Source of the DNA: 4572-13 sp964594065
GTDB taxonomy: Bacteria; Planctomycetota; Phycisphaerae; Sedimentisphaerales; Anaerohalosphaeraceae
Reading direction: 5' to 3'
DNA: 64,000 nucleotides
Assembly (NCBI GenBank): GCA_964594065.1
Contig: CAZQKX010000008.1
Span: 1 to 64,000 of the forward strand
Positions 49,915 through 56,607 of the stretch are shown piece by piece. The position numbers were made by a program, and so were the translations under genes. Below the pieces are notes generated by a model that was not told the origin of the DNA, did no database searches, and saw only the letters and a list, made by a program, of their open reading frames with translations. Position 1 is the first letter of the stretch; each line of letters begins with the position of its first letter.

Positions 49915-50179
49915 GTAGCTCTAAGCCCTCACTTAAACCCTTTTTGTCATTTCATCAGTCCGCCATCATAAAAGATTCATTATATAACAAAAAAATACAA
50001 AATCAACACGTGGCAAATACGGTATTTTTTGTTTAAACACCTTTTTTTAAGGAGCTTAGGTCACAATGTCTACTGGGGATGTCTTTTTTTGGTTTGCTTG
50101 CGGCCACGTCCACCCGATGCTTTACGACCTGATTGTGCGATTGATGATCCTGTAGCATCACTAAACAAAAGGCGATAAA
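49915..50179. other. Intergenic region between hydrogenase operon and PAS-LuxR gene
   Basis: Together with the following terminator, this forms a 318-nt gap. A minus-strand frame in it (50252-50070) reads into a basic tail (S-G-R-K-A-S-G-G-R-G-R-K) but has no start signal and overlaps the hydrogenase stop; I see no gene. The AT-rich part 49960-50060 probably holds the promoter for the PAS-LuxR gene. Confidence 0.55.
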
Positions 50180-50206
50180 AAAGCCCCGGTTTTGGGCCGG
50201 GGCTTT
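50180..50206 (-). terminator. Terminator of the hydrogenase operon
   Basis: AAAGCCCCGG (50180-50189) pairs perfectly with CCGGGGCTTT (50197-50206); on the minus strand it ends in TTTTTTATCG, a fair T run. It lies 27 nt after the large-subunit stop. Confidence 0.9.
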
Positions 50207-50232
50207 GAAGTCTCTGGTTGCTTGCCAGTGTG

Positions 50233-51564
50233 CTATTTAACAAATTCCACATTCAGCATGTGGGTCGAGCATGAAATACACGGATCATACGCACGCACCA
50301 GCATTTCCATCTTCTGACGCAGGGCGTCTTGGCCCTCATCCATAAACTGCGGCACCAGTTTATCAAAATCTTTCTGGATATTCGCATGGTTCTGGTTGGT
50401 CGGGATGCAGCAGTTACCCCAGGTACATTCACCGTTCTTATCGAATTCGTAAGCATGGAACAGAATACCGCGGGGGGCTTCGATAGCCGCATAACCCCGG
50501 CCGGCTTTCGGTGTGACCTTGACGGTTTCCTGTTTGATACCCTTGGTCAGCAGCATGTCAATGATCTCGAGACTGGCTTCGACCACATGTGCCGCTTCGG
50601 CCAACTGTGCGACGTTGTTCATGAATGGGTTAATGGCACCTTTTTTCAGCCCGAACATATCCGCTACGGTTTTGCCTAGGGGACTCAGATGCTCAGCCTG
50701 GTTGTTGAACCGTGCCAGTGCACCGGCAAAGTATGATTCACGGTGCCACTTGCACCATTTGGCGGTGGACTGTGGTGAAACGTATTCATTCGCGACGCTT
50801 TCCCACTTGTCGATCGGCATTGGGCCGTCGCCATTACAGTCGGTGCCGAGGATGTCGCCATGATAGAACGAATAATTCGTCAGCGTGTCTTTGTATCGCG
50901 GATGTGTTTGCGTCAGTGAGACGTATTCTGTTTCACGCTCAAAGTTCGGTAGATTGCCGGCGACACTGAGCACTACTTCGCAAATAGCGACAAGGTCCGG
51001 AACGATGGATTCCAGTTCGGCCTTCAGTGCCTTCAGTTCCTCTTCGGTCGGCACTTTTGTCATGCCACCCGGTGTCAAGGTGATCGGGTGCGTGATGCGG
51101 CCGGCCAGCAATGCCGACATCTGATTGGCGACGCGATGGCATTTGATGATCTTCAGGACGGCTTCGGTAGCCTTCGGGATCAGCGGAACAACCGACTTTT
51201 CAGCAAACAGATCCGGAGCAACCAGGTAGCCGACGTGCAGCACGTGACTTTGGAGTTGTTCGGAATAATGCATCAGGTGACGTACCAGATCCGCCTGTTC
51301 GGTCACTTCCAGTCCTAAAGCGTCTTCAACAGCCTTAGTAGCGACCAACGAATGCGAGATCGAACAGATACCGCAGATACGGCTGACAATCGTCTGAATG
51401 TCATCATACCGGCGGCCCCGCACCATTGCTTCGAAGAAACGCGGCGCCTCGGGAACCTGCCATTCGCATTTTTCAATTGTTCCGTCCTTAATATTGACCA
51501 CAATATTGCCGTGGCCTTCGACACGTGTGAGGTGATGGACGTTAATGTTTATATCTTTACTCAT
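50233..51564 (-). CDS. hydA: Group 3b NiFe hydrogenase large (alpha) subunit
   Basis: The 443-residue catalytic subunit binds the nickel-iron centre. The L1 motif is R62-I-C64-G-I-C67-S-I-S-H and the L2 motif D427-P-C429-I-S-C432-S-T-H435; all four Cys are present, with no selenocysteine. Eight residues after H435 would be removed by the maturation protease. The set of alpha, delta, gamma and beta subunits is that of the bidirectional NADP-linked sulfhydrogenase type (HydBGDA), cytoplasmic, which oxidises or evolves H2. Last gene of the operon. Confidence 0.95.
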   Translation of the reverse strand: MSKDININVHHLTRVEGHGNIVVNIKDGTIEKCEWQVPEAPRFFEAMVRGRRYDDIQTIVSRICGICSISHSLVATKAVEDALGLEVTEQADLVRHLMHYSEQLQSHVLHVGYLVAPDLFAEKSVVPLIPKATEAVLKIIKCHRVANQMSALLAGRITHPITLTPGGMTKVPTEEELKALKAELESIVPDLVAICEVVLSVAGNLPNFERETEYVSLTQTHPRYKDTLTNYSFYHGDILGTDCNGDGPMPIDKWESVANEYVSPQSTAKWCKWHRESYFAGALARFNNQAEHLSPLGKTVADMFGLKKGAINPFMNNVAQLAEAAHVVEASLEIIDMLLTKGIKQETVKVTPKAGRGYAAIEAPRGILFHAYEFDKNGECTWGNCCIPTNQNHANIQKDFDKLVPQFMDEGQDALRQKMEMLVRAYDPCISCSTHMLNVEFVK

Positions 51565-51582
51565 AACAATGGCCCCTGTTCC

Positions 51583-52314
51583 TTATTTAGTGTTAAACAA
51601 TACCAGTTTCTGTTGCAGGTCGTCAATGGTCAAACCGTACTTGTCCATGACCTCCTGAGCAGCTTCCACGTTGGGATTATCGACCATGCCCCGGCAACCG
51701 AAGCATCGCCATCCCGCACTCGGACAAGGTGCGCCGCAACCGGCCCGAATGATCGGTCCAAGGCAGATCTCGTCGTATTCGTAACGGCAGATGGTTTCTT
51801 TGGCCTTGCACTCAACACACACCGGATAATCCGGCACGAACGGAGCCTTGCCAACCAGCAGTGACCGAATGATCTGTGAAAACTCGGTACCGGTGATCGG
51901 GCAGCCGTGAATTTTAAAATCCACTTCAACCACTTCATCAACTGCCTTGGTCATTTCAGTATTCAGATGCTCCATCTTGCCGTCTTCGCCGTAAACACAT
52001 TCCCTGACCTCATCCAGGTCAAAGTTATTTTTCATCCTGTTGACCCCGCCTATCGTCGCACAGGCACCCAATGCGATCAGGATTTTTGCCCGGCTGCGGA
52101 TCACTTCAAGCCGTTTGGCGTCTTCTTCGCGGGTGATCGAGCCTTCGATGATCGCGATATCATATTCATGGCTTTGTTCGCTCATGGCTTCACGCCATTC
52201 CACGACATCGACCAGGTCGATCAGGTTCAGGATTTCCTCTTCAAGGTTGACGATTTGCAGCTGGCAACCTTCACAACAGGCAAAATCGAATATAGCTACT
52301 CTTGGTTTACTCAT
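51583..52314 (-). CDS. hydD: Hydrogenase small (delta) subunit
   Basis: The 243-residue electron-transfer subunit starts with ATG 52314, one nt after the gamma stop, with GGAGG inside the gamma gene. The proximal cluster ligands are in F-A-C-C-E-G-C-Q, L-G-A-C-A and I-H-G-C-P, and further clusters in C-V-E-C-K, C-R-Y-E-Y-D-E-I-C and C-G-A-P-C-P...C-F-G-C-R. There is no Tat signal, which agrees with a cytoplasmic group 3 enzyme. It is 18 nt ahead of the large-subunit gene. Confidence 0.93.
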   Translation of the reverse strand: MSKPRVAIFDFACCEGCQLQIVNLEEEILNLIDLVDVVEWREAMSEQSHEYDIAIIEGSITREEDAKRLEVIRSRAKILIALGACATIGGVNRMKNNFDLDEVRECVYGEDGKMEHLNTEMTKAVDEVVEVDFKIHGCPITGTEFSQIIRSLLVGKAPFVPDYPVCVECKAKETICRYEYDEICLGPIIRAGCGAPCPSAGWRCFGCRGMVDNPNVEAAQEVMDKYGLTIDDLQQKLVLFNTK

Positions 52315-52315
52315 T

Positions 52316-53152
52316 TTATATCGCCTCCGGTACATTGGCTAAATCGCTGTAACGGAATACGGGTCCATCCTGGCAGACGTAATGTTCATTCATCTGGCAG
52401 TGGCCGCATTTTCCGACGCCGCATTTCATTCTTCGTTCAAGGTTCACATAGATCTGATCTTCCGGTACATCTGATTCGGCCAGAGCCATCAGTACAAACT
52501 TGTACATAATGGGCGGGCCGCACACCAGTACCTGACTTTTTGGCAGACTGCTTTCAATTTTGGGAATCAGCGTGGTGACTACGCCTACATTCCCGTTCCA
52601 GCATTCGTGTGCCTCGTCAACCGTTTCCATGACCGTCATGTCTTTGCGCTCTTCCCACATCGCGATTTCTTCGCGGAACAGCCGCATGTCATGGCACTTG
52701 GTGCCGATCAGGATCGTGATATTTCCATAATCCTGACGATGGTCCAGAGCATAGCGGATAAAGGATCGTTGGGGAACCAAACCGATCCCGCCGCAGATAA
52801 AGACAAGGTCTTTGCCTTTGGACTCTTCGATCGGATACGTTGAACCGTAAGGTCCGCGAACACCCAGTTTGTCGCCGACTTCCAGTTTATGGATTACTTT
52901 GGTCAGGCTGCCGACATTACGGACAACCAATTCCAGCCCTTTTTGTGTCGGGGCCGAGGAAATGGAGATCGGTGCTTCACCGATGCCTGCGATCGAAACT
53001 TCCACGAACTGACCCGGCGTGTACTCAAAATCTTCTCCCGAATCCTTTTCCAGATGCAGGAACAACTCGGTACCGTTCAACATCCGGCGTTTGGTGATCG
53101 TGCACAGTTCCGGCAGGTAAATATCTTTCTGGCCGTTACAACATTCACACAT
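52316..53152 (-). CDS. hydG: Hydrogenase FAD/NAD(P)-binding (gamma) subunit
   Basis: The 278-residue protein is a ferredoxin-NADP reductase-type flavoprotein. Y-T-P-G-Q-F and the nearby beta barrel bind FAD, I-C-G-G-I-G-L-V-P and V-C-G-P-P-I-M bind NAD(P), and C-G-V-G-K-C-G-H-C with a fourth Cys at C-Q-D-G-P-V-F holds a 2Fe-2S centre. This matches the gamma subunit of group 3b hydrogenase and the related dihydroorotate dehydrogenase electron-transfer subunit. It passes electrons between the clusters and NADP(H). Confidence 0.93.
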   Translation of the reverse strand: MCECCNGQKDIYLPELCTITKRRMLNGTELFLHLEKDSGEDFEYTPGQFVEVSIAGIGEAPISISSAPTQKGLELVVRNVGSLTKVIHKLEVGDKLGVRGPYGSTYPIEESKGKDLVFICGGIGLVPQRSFIRYALDHRQDYGNITILIGTKCHDMRLFREEIAMWEERKDMTVMETVDEAHECWNGNVGVVTTLIPKIESSLPKSQVLVCGPPIMYKFVLMALAESDVPEDQIYVNLERRMKCGVGKCGHCQMNEHYVCQDGPVFRYSDLANVPEAI

Positions 53153-53191
53153 TAGTATATCTCCTTGTGATAGTCCCTAAAGCAGGACGGA

Positions 53192-54232
53192 TTAACCGAT
53201 TTCTGTTTTTTCAATTAATTCATTATAAACGTCTACGGGATTGGCAATCTTGGCGGTACAGGCTGTAATACAGCGTCCGCAGCCCACGCAGGCGATCTGA
53301 CCGTCGATCTTACCGGGAACATATTTACCTTTACGGTACAGGCGGTGACGAAAACGGTCTTCACGTTTCTTACGGAAGTTATGGTCGCCGGCAACGGTTG
53401 CGAAGTTTTGCAGCAGGCAGCCATCCCAGGCACGGTAGCGGCAGCCCGATTTCAAATCCCAGTTGACTTCGTCCTGTACGTCGAAACAGTAGCAAGTAGG
53501 ACAAACCTGATTGCATGAACCGCATGAATAGCACAAGCGAGCCTTTTCTTCCCAAACCGGGTGCTCATATGCCTTTTCCAGGAGCCTGGGCAGAAATGAA
53601 GGCTTGCATTCGAGTTTGTGTTGATTTAATGCGGAGAGGTTCTTTTCCTGAACGGCTTTGCGTTTGCTCAGGTCATCATCGCTTGCTGCGGCAGCTCCGG
53701 ACATCTGTTGAACCAGTGCTTGGCCTTTTTCTGTCGCCGCATCAACCACGTAAGCGGTACCGATATCAGTCAAAAGGATATCATAGCCGGAATCGACGGT
53801 AGCGGTGTTCATTGATGTGGCAAAAACATTTTTACCGGGTGTAACGACATCGCAGGCAATGATCGTTATGTTCTTTCGGCGGTTCATGTAGTGCGTGTCA
53901 TATTCTCCCTGGCTGAACAACTCGTCCATCTGGTTGATGGCAACCATGTCATAAGGGTGGACGCCCAGAAGGGCCATCTTTTCCGGTTCCTGAACACTCT
54001 GACTGTCACCACCGACCTCAAAAGACAGCAAGGTCTCTTTTTGAGGCAGCATGTACTTCTTCGGCGGCAGGATCGTCACATCATAATCCAAACGCAGATC
54101 ATCAGCATTTTTCAGTTCACCAAATGCAAACTTATCGCCCTTGGCCTGTACACCCACGACCTTCTGCTCAGAACTGATCAGCGATGAGACAAACGACTTG
54201 AATTGTTCTTTCGTTACTGTGCTTACACTCAT
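53192..54232 (-). CDS. hydB: Hydrogenase 4Fe-4S (beta) subunit
   Basis: ATG 54232 is chosen (MSVSTVTK); the 30 codons ahead of it lack family features and would run into rex. The 346-residue protein is of the HydB/AsrA type with two 4Fe-4S ferredoxin motifs: C-Y-S-C-G-S-C-N-Q-V-C-P and C-V-G-C-G-R-C-I-T-A-C. It links the gamma subunit to further electron partners. The gene follows rex by 46 nt and starts the structural part of the operon. Confidence 0.93.
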   Translation of the reverse strand: MSVSTVTKEQFKSFVSSLISSEQKVVGVQAKGDKFAFGELKNADDLRLDYDVTILPPKKYMLPQKETLLSFEVGGDSQSVQEPEKMALLGVHPYDMVAINQMDELFSQGEYDTHYMNRRKNITIIACDVVTPGKNVFATSMNTATVDSGYDILLTDIGTAYVVDAATEKGQALVQQMSGAAAASDDDLSKRKAVQEKNLSALNQHKLECKPSFLPRLLEKAYEHPVWEEKARLCYSCGSCNQVCPTCYCFDVQDEVNWDLKSGCRYRAWDGCLLQNFATVAGDHNFRKKREDRFRHRLYRKGKYVPGKIDGQIACVGCGRCITACTAKIANPVDVYNELIEKTEIG

Positions 54233-54278
54233 GGCTTTTCCATTTCCTATAAACTGTTTTCGCTTTAGTTTCTTATTC

Positions 54279-54893
54279 CTATATATAGTAGGGCAGTATT
54301 CCCAATTCCATCGCAATATCAATGGTGACGACCTTAACCCGCTTTGGGACGTCCAGATAGCACGGCGACAGGTTCAAAATACCCTTAACGCCTGCTTTTA
54401 CAAGGGCTTCTGCACATTGCTGTGCGGCATCGGCCGGAACTGCCAGGATGGCAAGGCGAATGTTACGTTTCTCCAGTGTAGCAATATCTGCGACATCTTC
54501 TATAAGAGCCTTGCCGATTTTTTTTCCAATCTTGCTTTTATTACTGTCAAAGATTGCGGCAATATCAAAACCGAATGTCAAAAAACCCGGATACGAAGCA
54601 ATGGCAGTTCCCAACTGACCTGCACCCACCAAAGCGGCCTGCTGGCAGATATCCAGCTTCAAAATACTGCGAATTTGATCAGCGGTCGATGCTACCGGAT
54701 AGCCGATACCCCGCGTCCCAAAGGCACCAAAATAAGACAAATCCTTCCGTATCTGCGGAGGGTTCAAATGCAGCCGCTCGGCCAGTTGCTGGCTGGAAAT
54801 AGTCTCCCGATCCTCAGTTTTCAGTATTGAAAAGGCCCTGAGGTACATCGGCATCCGTCGAATCGTCTCTTCTGGTATCTTATGGTATTTCAT
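54279..54893 (-). CDS. rex: Redox-sensing transcriptional repressor Rex
   Basis: The 204-residue protein has an N-terminal winged helix (L-H-L-N-P-P-Q-I-R-K-D-L-S-Y-F-G-A-F-G-T-R, a Rex signature) and a Rossmann domain with G90-A-G-Q-L-G95. Rex leaves its operator when NADH rises, allowing fermentative and hydrogenase genes to be read. A 14-of-18 match to the Rex box lies 38 nt before the start codon, just past the promoter, so rex and the hydrogenase genes should be repressed when NADH is low. Confidence 0.95.
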   Translation of the reverse strand: MKYHKIPEETIRRMPMYLRAFSILKTEDRETISSQQLAERLHLNPPQIRKDLSYFGAFGTRGIGYPVASTADQIRSILKLDICQQAALVGAGQLGTAIASYPGFLTFGFDIAAIFDSNKSKIGKKIGKALIEDVADIATLEKRNIRLAILAVPADAAQQCAEALVKAGVKGILNLSPCYLDVPKRVKVVTIDIAMELGILPYYI

Positions 54894-54930
54894 CGCTTAA
54901 GCGTTCTTATTTTCTTAATTCATATTGTGG

Positions 54931-54948
54931 TTGTGCTCACATTCACAA
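54931..54948 (-). promoter_or_regulatory. Rex operator (ROP) candidate
   Basis: TTGTGCTCACATTCACAA matches the consensus TTGTGAAWWWWTTCACAA at 14 of 18 positions; the TTGTG and TTCACAA ends are intact. It begins 13 nt downstream of the -10 box, so bound Rex would block the polymerase. Confidence 0.8.
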
Positions 54949-54960
54949 GCAGAAAAGGGG

Positions 54961-54988
54961 AGTTTACAGATTTTTTGGTGACAGTCAA
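54961..54988 (-). promoter_or_regulatory. Promoter of the rex-hydrogenase operon
   Basis: On the minus strand TTGACT (54988-54983) and TAAACT (54966-54961) are 16 bp apart. The Rex operator lies right behind. Confidence 0.65.
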
Positions 54989-55119
54989 GCAGAAATAACG
55001 CGCTTTGTTGCACAAAATTAAGAATATTTATTGTGAAAAAAAGAACATTAAGGTGGCTGTGGTAAGGGTGTTGTGAGATTTAGGCAGTCATTTCAAGCGA
55101 AATAATCCTCATTGGCCGT

Positions 55120-56139
55120 TTATTGTACTGAATAATCACGTTTTAAGGTTGCTACAACTGGTAGATGGTCGGATAAATCAGATGTCAGGACTATTGTTTC
55201 TTCGATTCTCCAGTGAGGGGAAATGAAGATCCAATCGATAACGCGGGTGGGATTTTTAGATGGGAACGTATAATCCTCCGGGTTAACCGGAAATCCTCTT
55301 GGTTGTGTCGACCAGTTCCCACTATCCAGCAGGGTGTCGATGCAGTTTTGTCCGTTTGCATTGGTATGATGACCGGGATAGCCCTTTGCTGTGCTGTTAA
55401 AATCACCCATCGCGATCATTGGCAGTGATGATTGTGTTTGCATATCCATAAACATTTGAACGCTTGCATACTGATAAGTTTCTCCCTCAAGCGACAAATG
55501 CACTGCAATAACCTGAACTTGTTCACCGTTCGGCATTGTCACTGTTACTGCCAGGCCATCCTTATAGCCGCCGACAAAAATCTCTTGAAGACGCGAAGGA
55601 TGTGGATAATCGAGAAATTTTGCCTCAGAAAGAGGGAATTTGCTCAAGATCGCATTGCCGAAACGAAGGCTCACAAAGGGGATCGCAACGTCAATATTAC
55701 GCTGCTCAACAACATATCGGTAACCTGCTTCTTTGGCAATGATCCGTGCCTGATCCACATGTCCGCTCCAGAAACTTGAAAAGTCTGCTTCATTTAGCAC
55801 GACAATATCCAGATTTACTTCTTTGAGCAGTTGACCGATTTGCTTAGTCCGCTCAAGTTTTGCCTCATGATCGCCGCCATCCCAATTGTCCGCTCCAAGT
55901 TGGCCCCCACGGCAGTGTGCGATATTGTAACAACCCACTCGCAGTGTATCAAAAGCCTCCGCAGAAGTTGTAATTCCGCTTTTTACCGACTCAATTTCAA
56001 TTGTTTTGACTGTATGCCAGGGGCTGGCGATACGAACAGTGATATACCATGCGCATACAAATACAATGGCCGAAATAAGAATCACCAAGCAAACCTTAAA
56101 CCGAGTTCGCTTCAATGATGATTTCGCATTTAATCTCAT
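55120..56139 (-). CDS. Membrane-anchored endonuclease/exonuclease/phosphatase-family protein
   Basis: The 339-residue protein has an N-terminal membrane helix (about 14-35), leaving the EEP domain outside. Catalytic-type residues lie in V-G-C-Y-N-I-A-H, V-L-N-E-A-D, A-V-H-L-S, M-G-D-F-N-S and D-H-L-P-V-V-A, the usual order of Asn, Glu, His, Asp-Asn and Asp-His. The substrate could be a phosphodiester in nucleic acid, sphingomyelin-like lipid or inositol phosphate; the domain alone does not choose. Single gene, minus strand. Confidence 0.85.
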   Translation of the reverse strand: MRLNAKSSLKRTRFKVCLVILISAIVFVCAWYITVRIASPWHTVKTIEIESVKSGITTSAEAFDTLRVGCYNIAHCRGGQLGADNWDGGDHEAKLERTKQIGQLLKEVNLDIVVLNEADFSSFWSGHVDQARIIAKEAGYRYVVEQRNIDVAIPFVSLRFGNAILSKFPLSEAKFLDYPHPSRLQEIFVGGYKDGLAVTVTMPNGEQVQVIAVHLSLEGETYQYASVQMFMDMQTQSSLPMIAMGDFNSTAKGYPGHHTNANGQNCIDTLLDSGNWSTQPRGFPVNPEDYTFPSKNPTRVIDWIFISPHWRIEETIVLTSDLSDHLPVVATLKRDYSVQ

Positions 56140-56212
56140 GAGGCTATTTTAAGGTAAAAAGCCTATTTATTGAACCAATAATGAGATATTTCTGGAATTT
56201 TTTAAAAAAACA

Positions 56213-56240
56213 TTGAAATATCGAGAACTCTCGATATATT
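56213..56240 (+). promoter_or_regulatory. Promoter of the arsR-type sulfur operon
   Basis: TTGAAA (56213-56218) and TATATT (56235-56240) are 16 bp apart, and the repressor palindrome fills the spacer. Confidence 0.7.
56218..56237. promoter_or_regulatory. Palindromic operator for the ArsR-family regulator
   Basis: ATATCGAGA-AC-TCTCGATAT is a perfect 20-bp palindrome lying between the -35 and -10 boxes, 41 nt ahead of the regulator start. This is the position and symmetry expected for an autoregulated ArsR/SmtB dimer. Confidence 0.85.
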
Positions 56241-56278
56241 GATACGTATTGATGTTGTCGCAAATGAAAGGGTACCAA

Positions 56279-56590
56279 ATGAATGCAGAGGAAAAGACAA
56301 TTGAATTATTGCCGAATGAAATGATCGAAAAAGCAGCCGAATGCTTGAAGGTCATGGCGCATCCTGTTCGACTGCGGATCGTAAATATTTTGATGCAGGG
56401 CGAGTTTCCTGTTCATGAGATTGCCGACCTTTGCCTGACATCGCCCAATCAGACCTGCGAACACTTACGTCTGCTCAAAGGTCACGGACTGCTGTCAAGC
56501 CAGCGGCAGGGCAGAACCGTCTATTACAAGATCGCCAATCCTCAGCTTCCCGGTCTCATCAATTGTATTCGTAAAAATTGTCAACTTTAA
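56279..56590 (+). CDS. ArsR/SmtB-family transcriptional repressor
   Basis: ATG 56279 follows AAAGGG; the frame from 56249 overlaps the operator side. The 103-residue winged-helix protein has M-A-H-P-V-R-L-R-I-V-N-I-L, a recognition helix L-T-S-P-N-Q-T-C-E-H-L-R-L-L and a wing G-R-T-V-Y-Y-K-I. Cys residues occur before and in the DNA-binding core and at the tail (C-I-R-K-N-C). Because the next gene, 17 nt on, makes a sulfurtransferase fusion, a persulfide or thiol signal (as in BigR/SqrR) is more likely than arsenic. Metal-binding patterns of ArsR (C-V-C) are absent. Confidence 0.9.
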   Translation: MNAEEKTIELLPNEMIEKAAECLKVMAHPVRLRIVNILMQGEFPVHEIADLCLTSPNQTCEHLRLLKGHGLLSSQRQGRTVYYKIANPQLPGLINCIRKNCQL

Positions 56591-56607
56591 ACTTAGAGGT
56601 AATTTGC

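Noticed and set aside
50070..50252. A 60-residue minus-strand frame ending in a basic tail
   Set aside because: It starts inside the hydrogenase large-subunit gene, crosses that operon's terminator and has no own start signal.
50233..51564. Selenocysteine in the hydrogenase large subunit
   Set aside because: All four nickel ligands are encoded as Cys (C64, C67, C429, C432) and there is no in-frame TGA.
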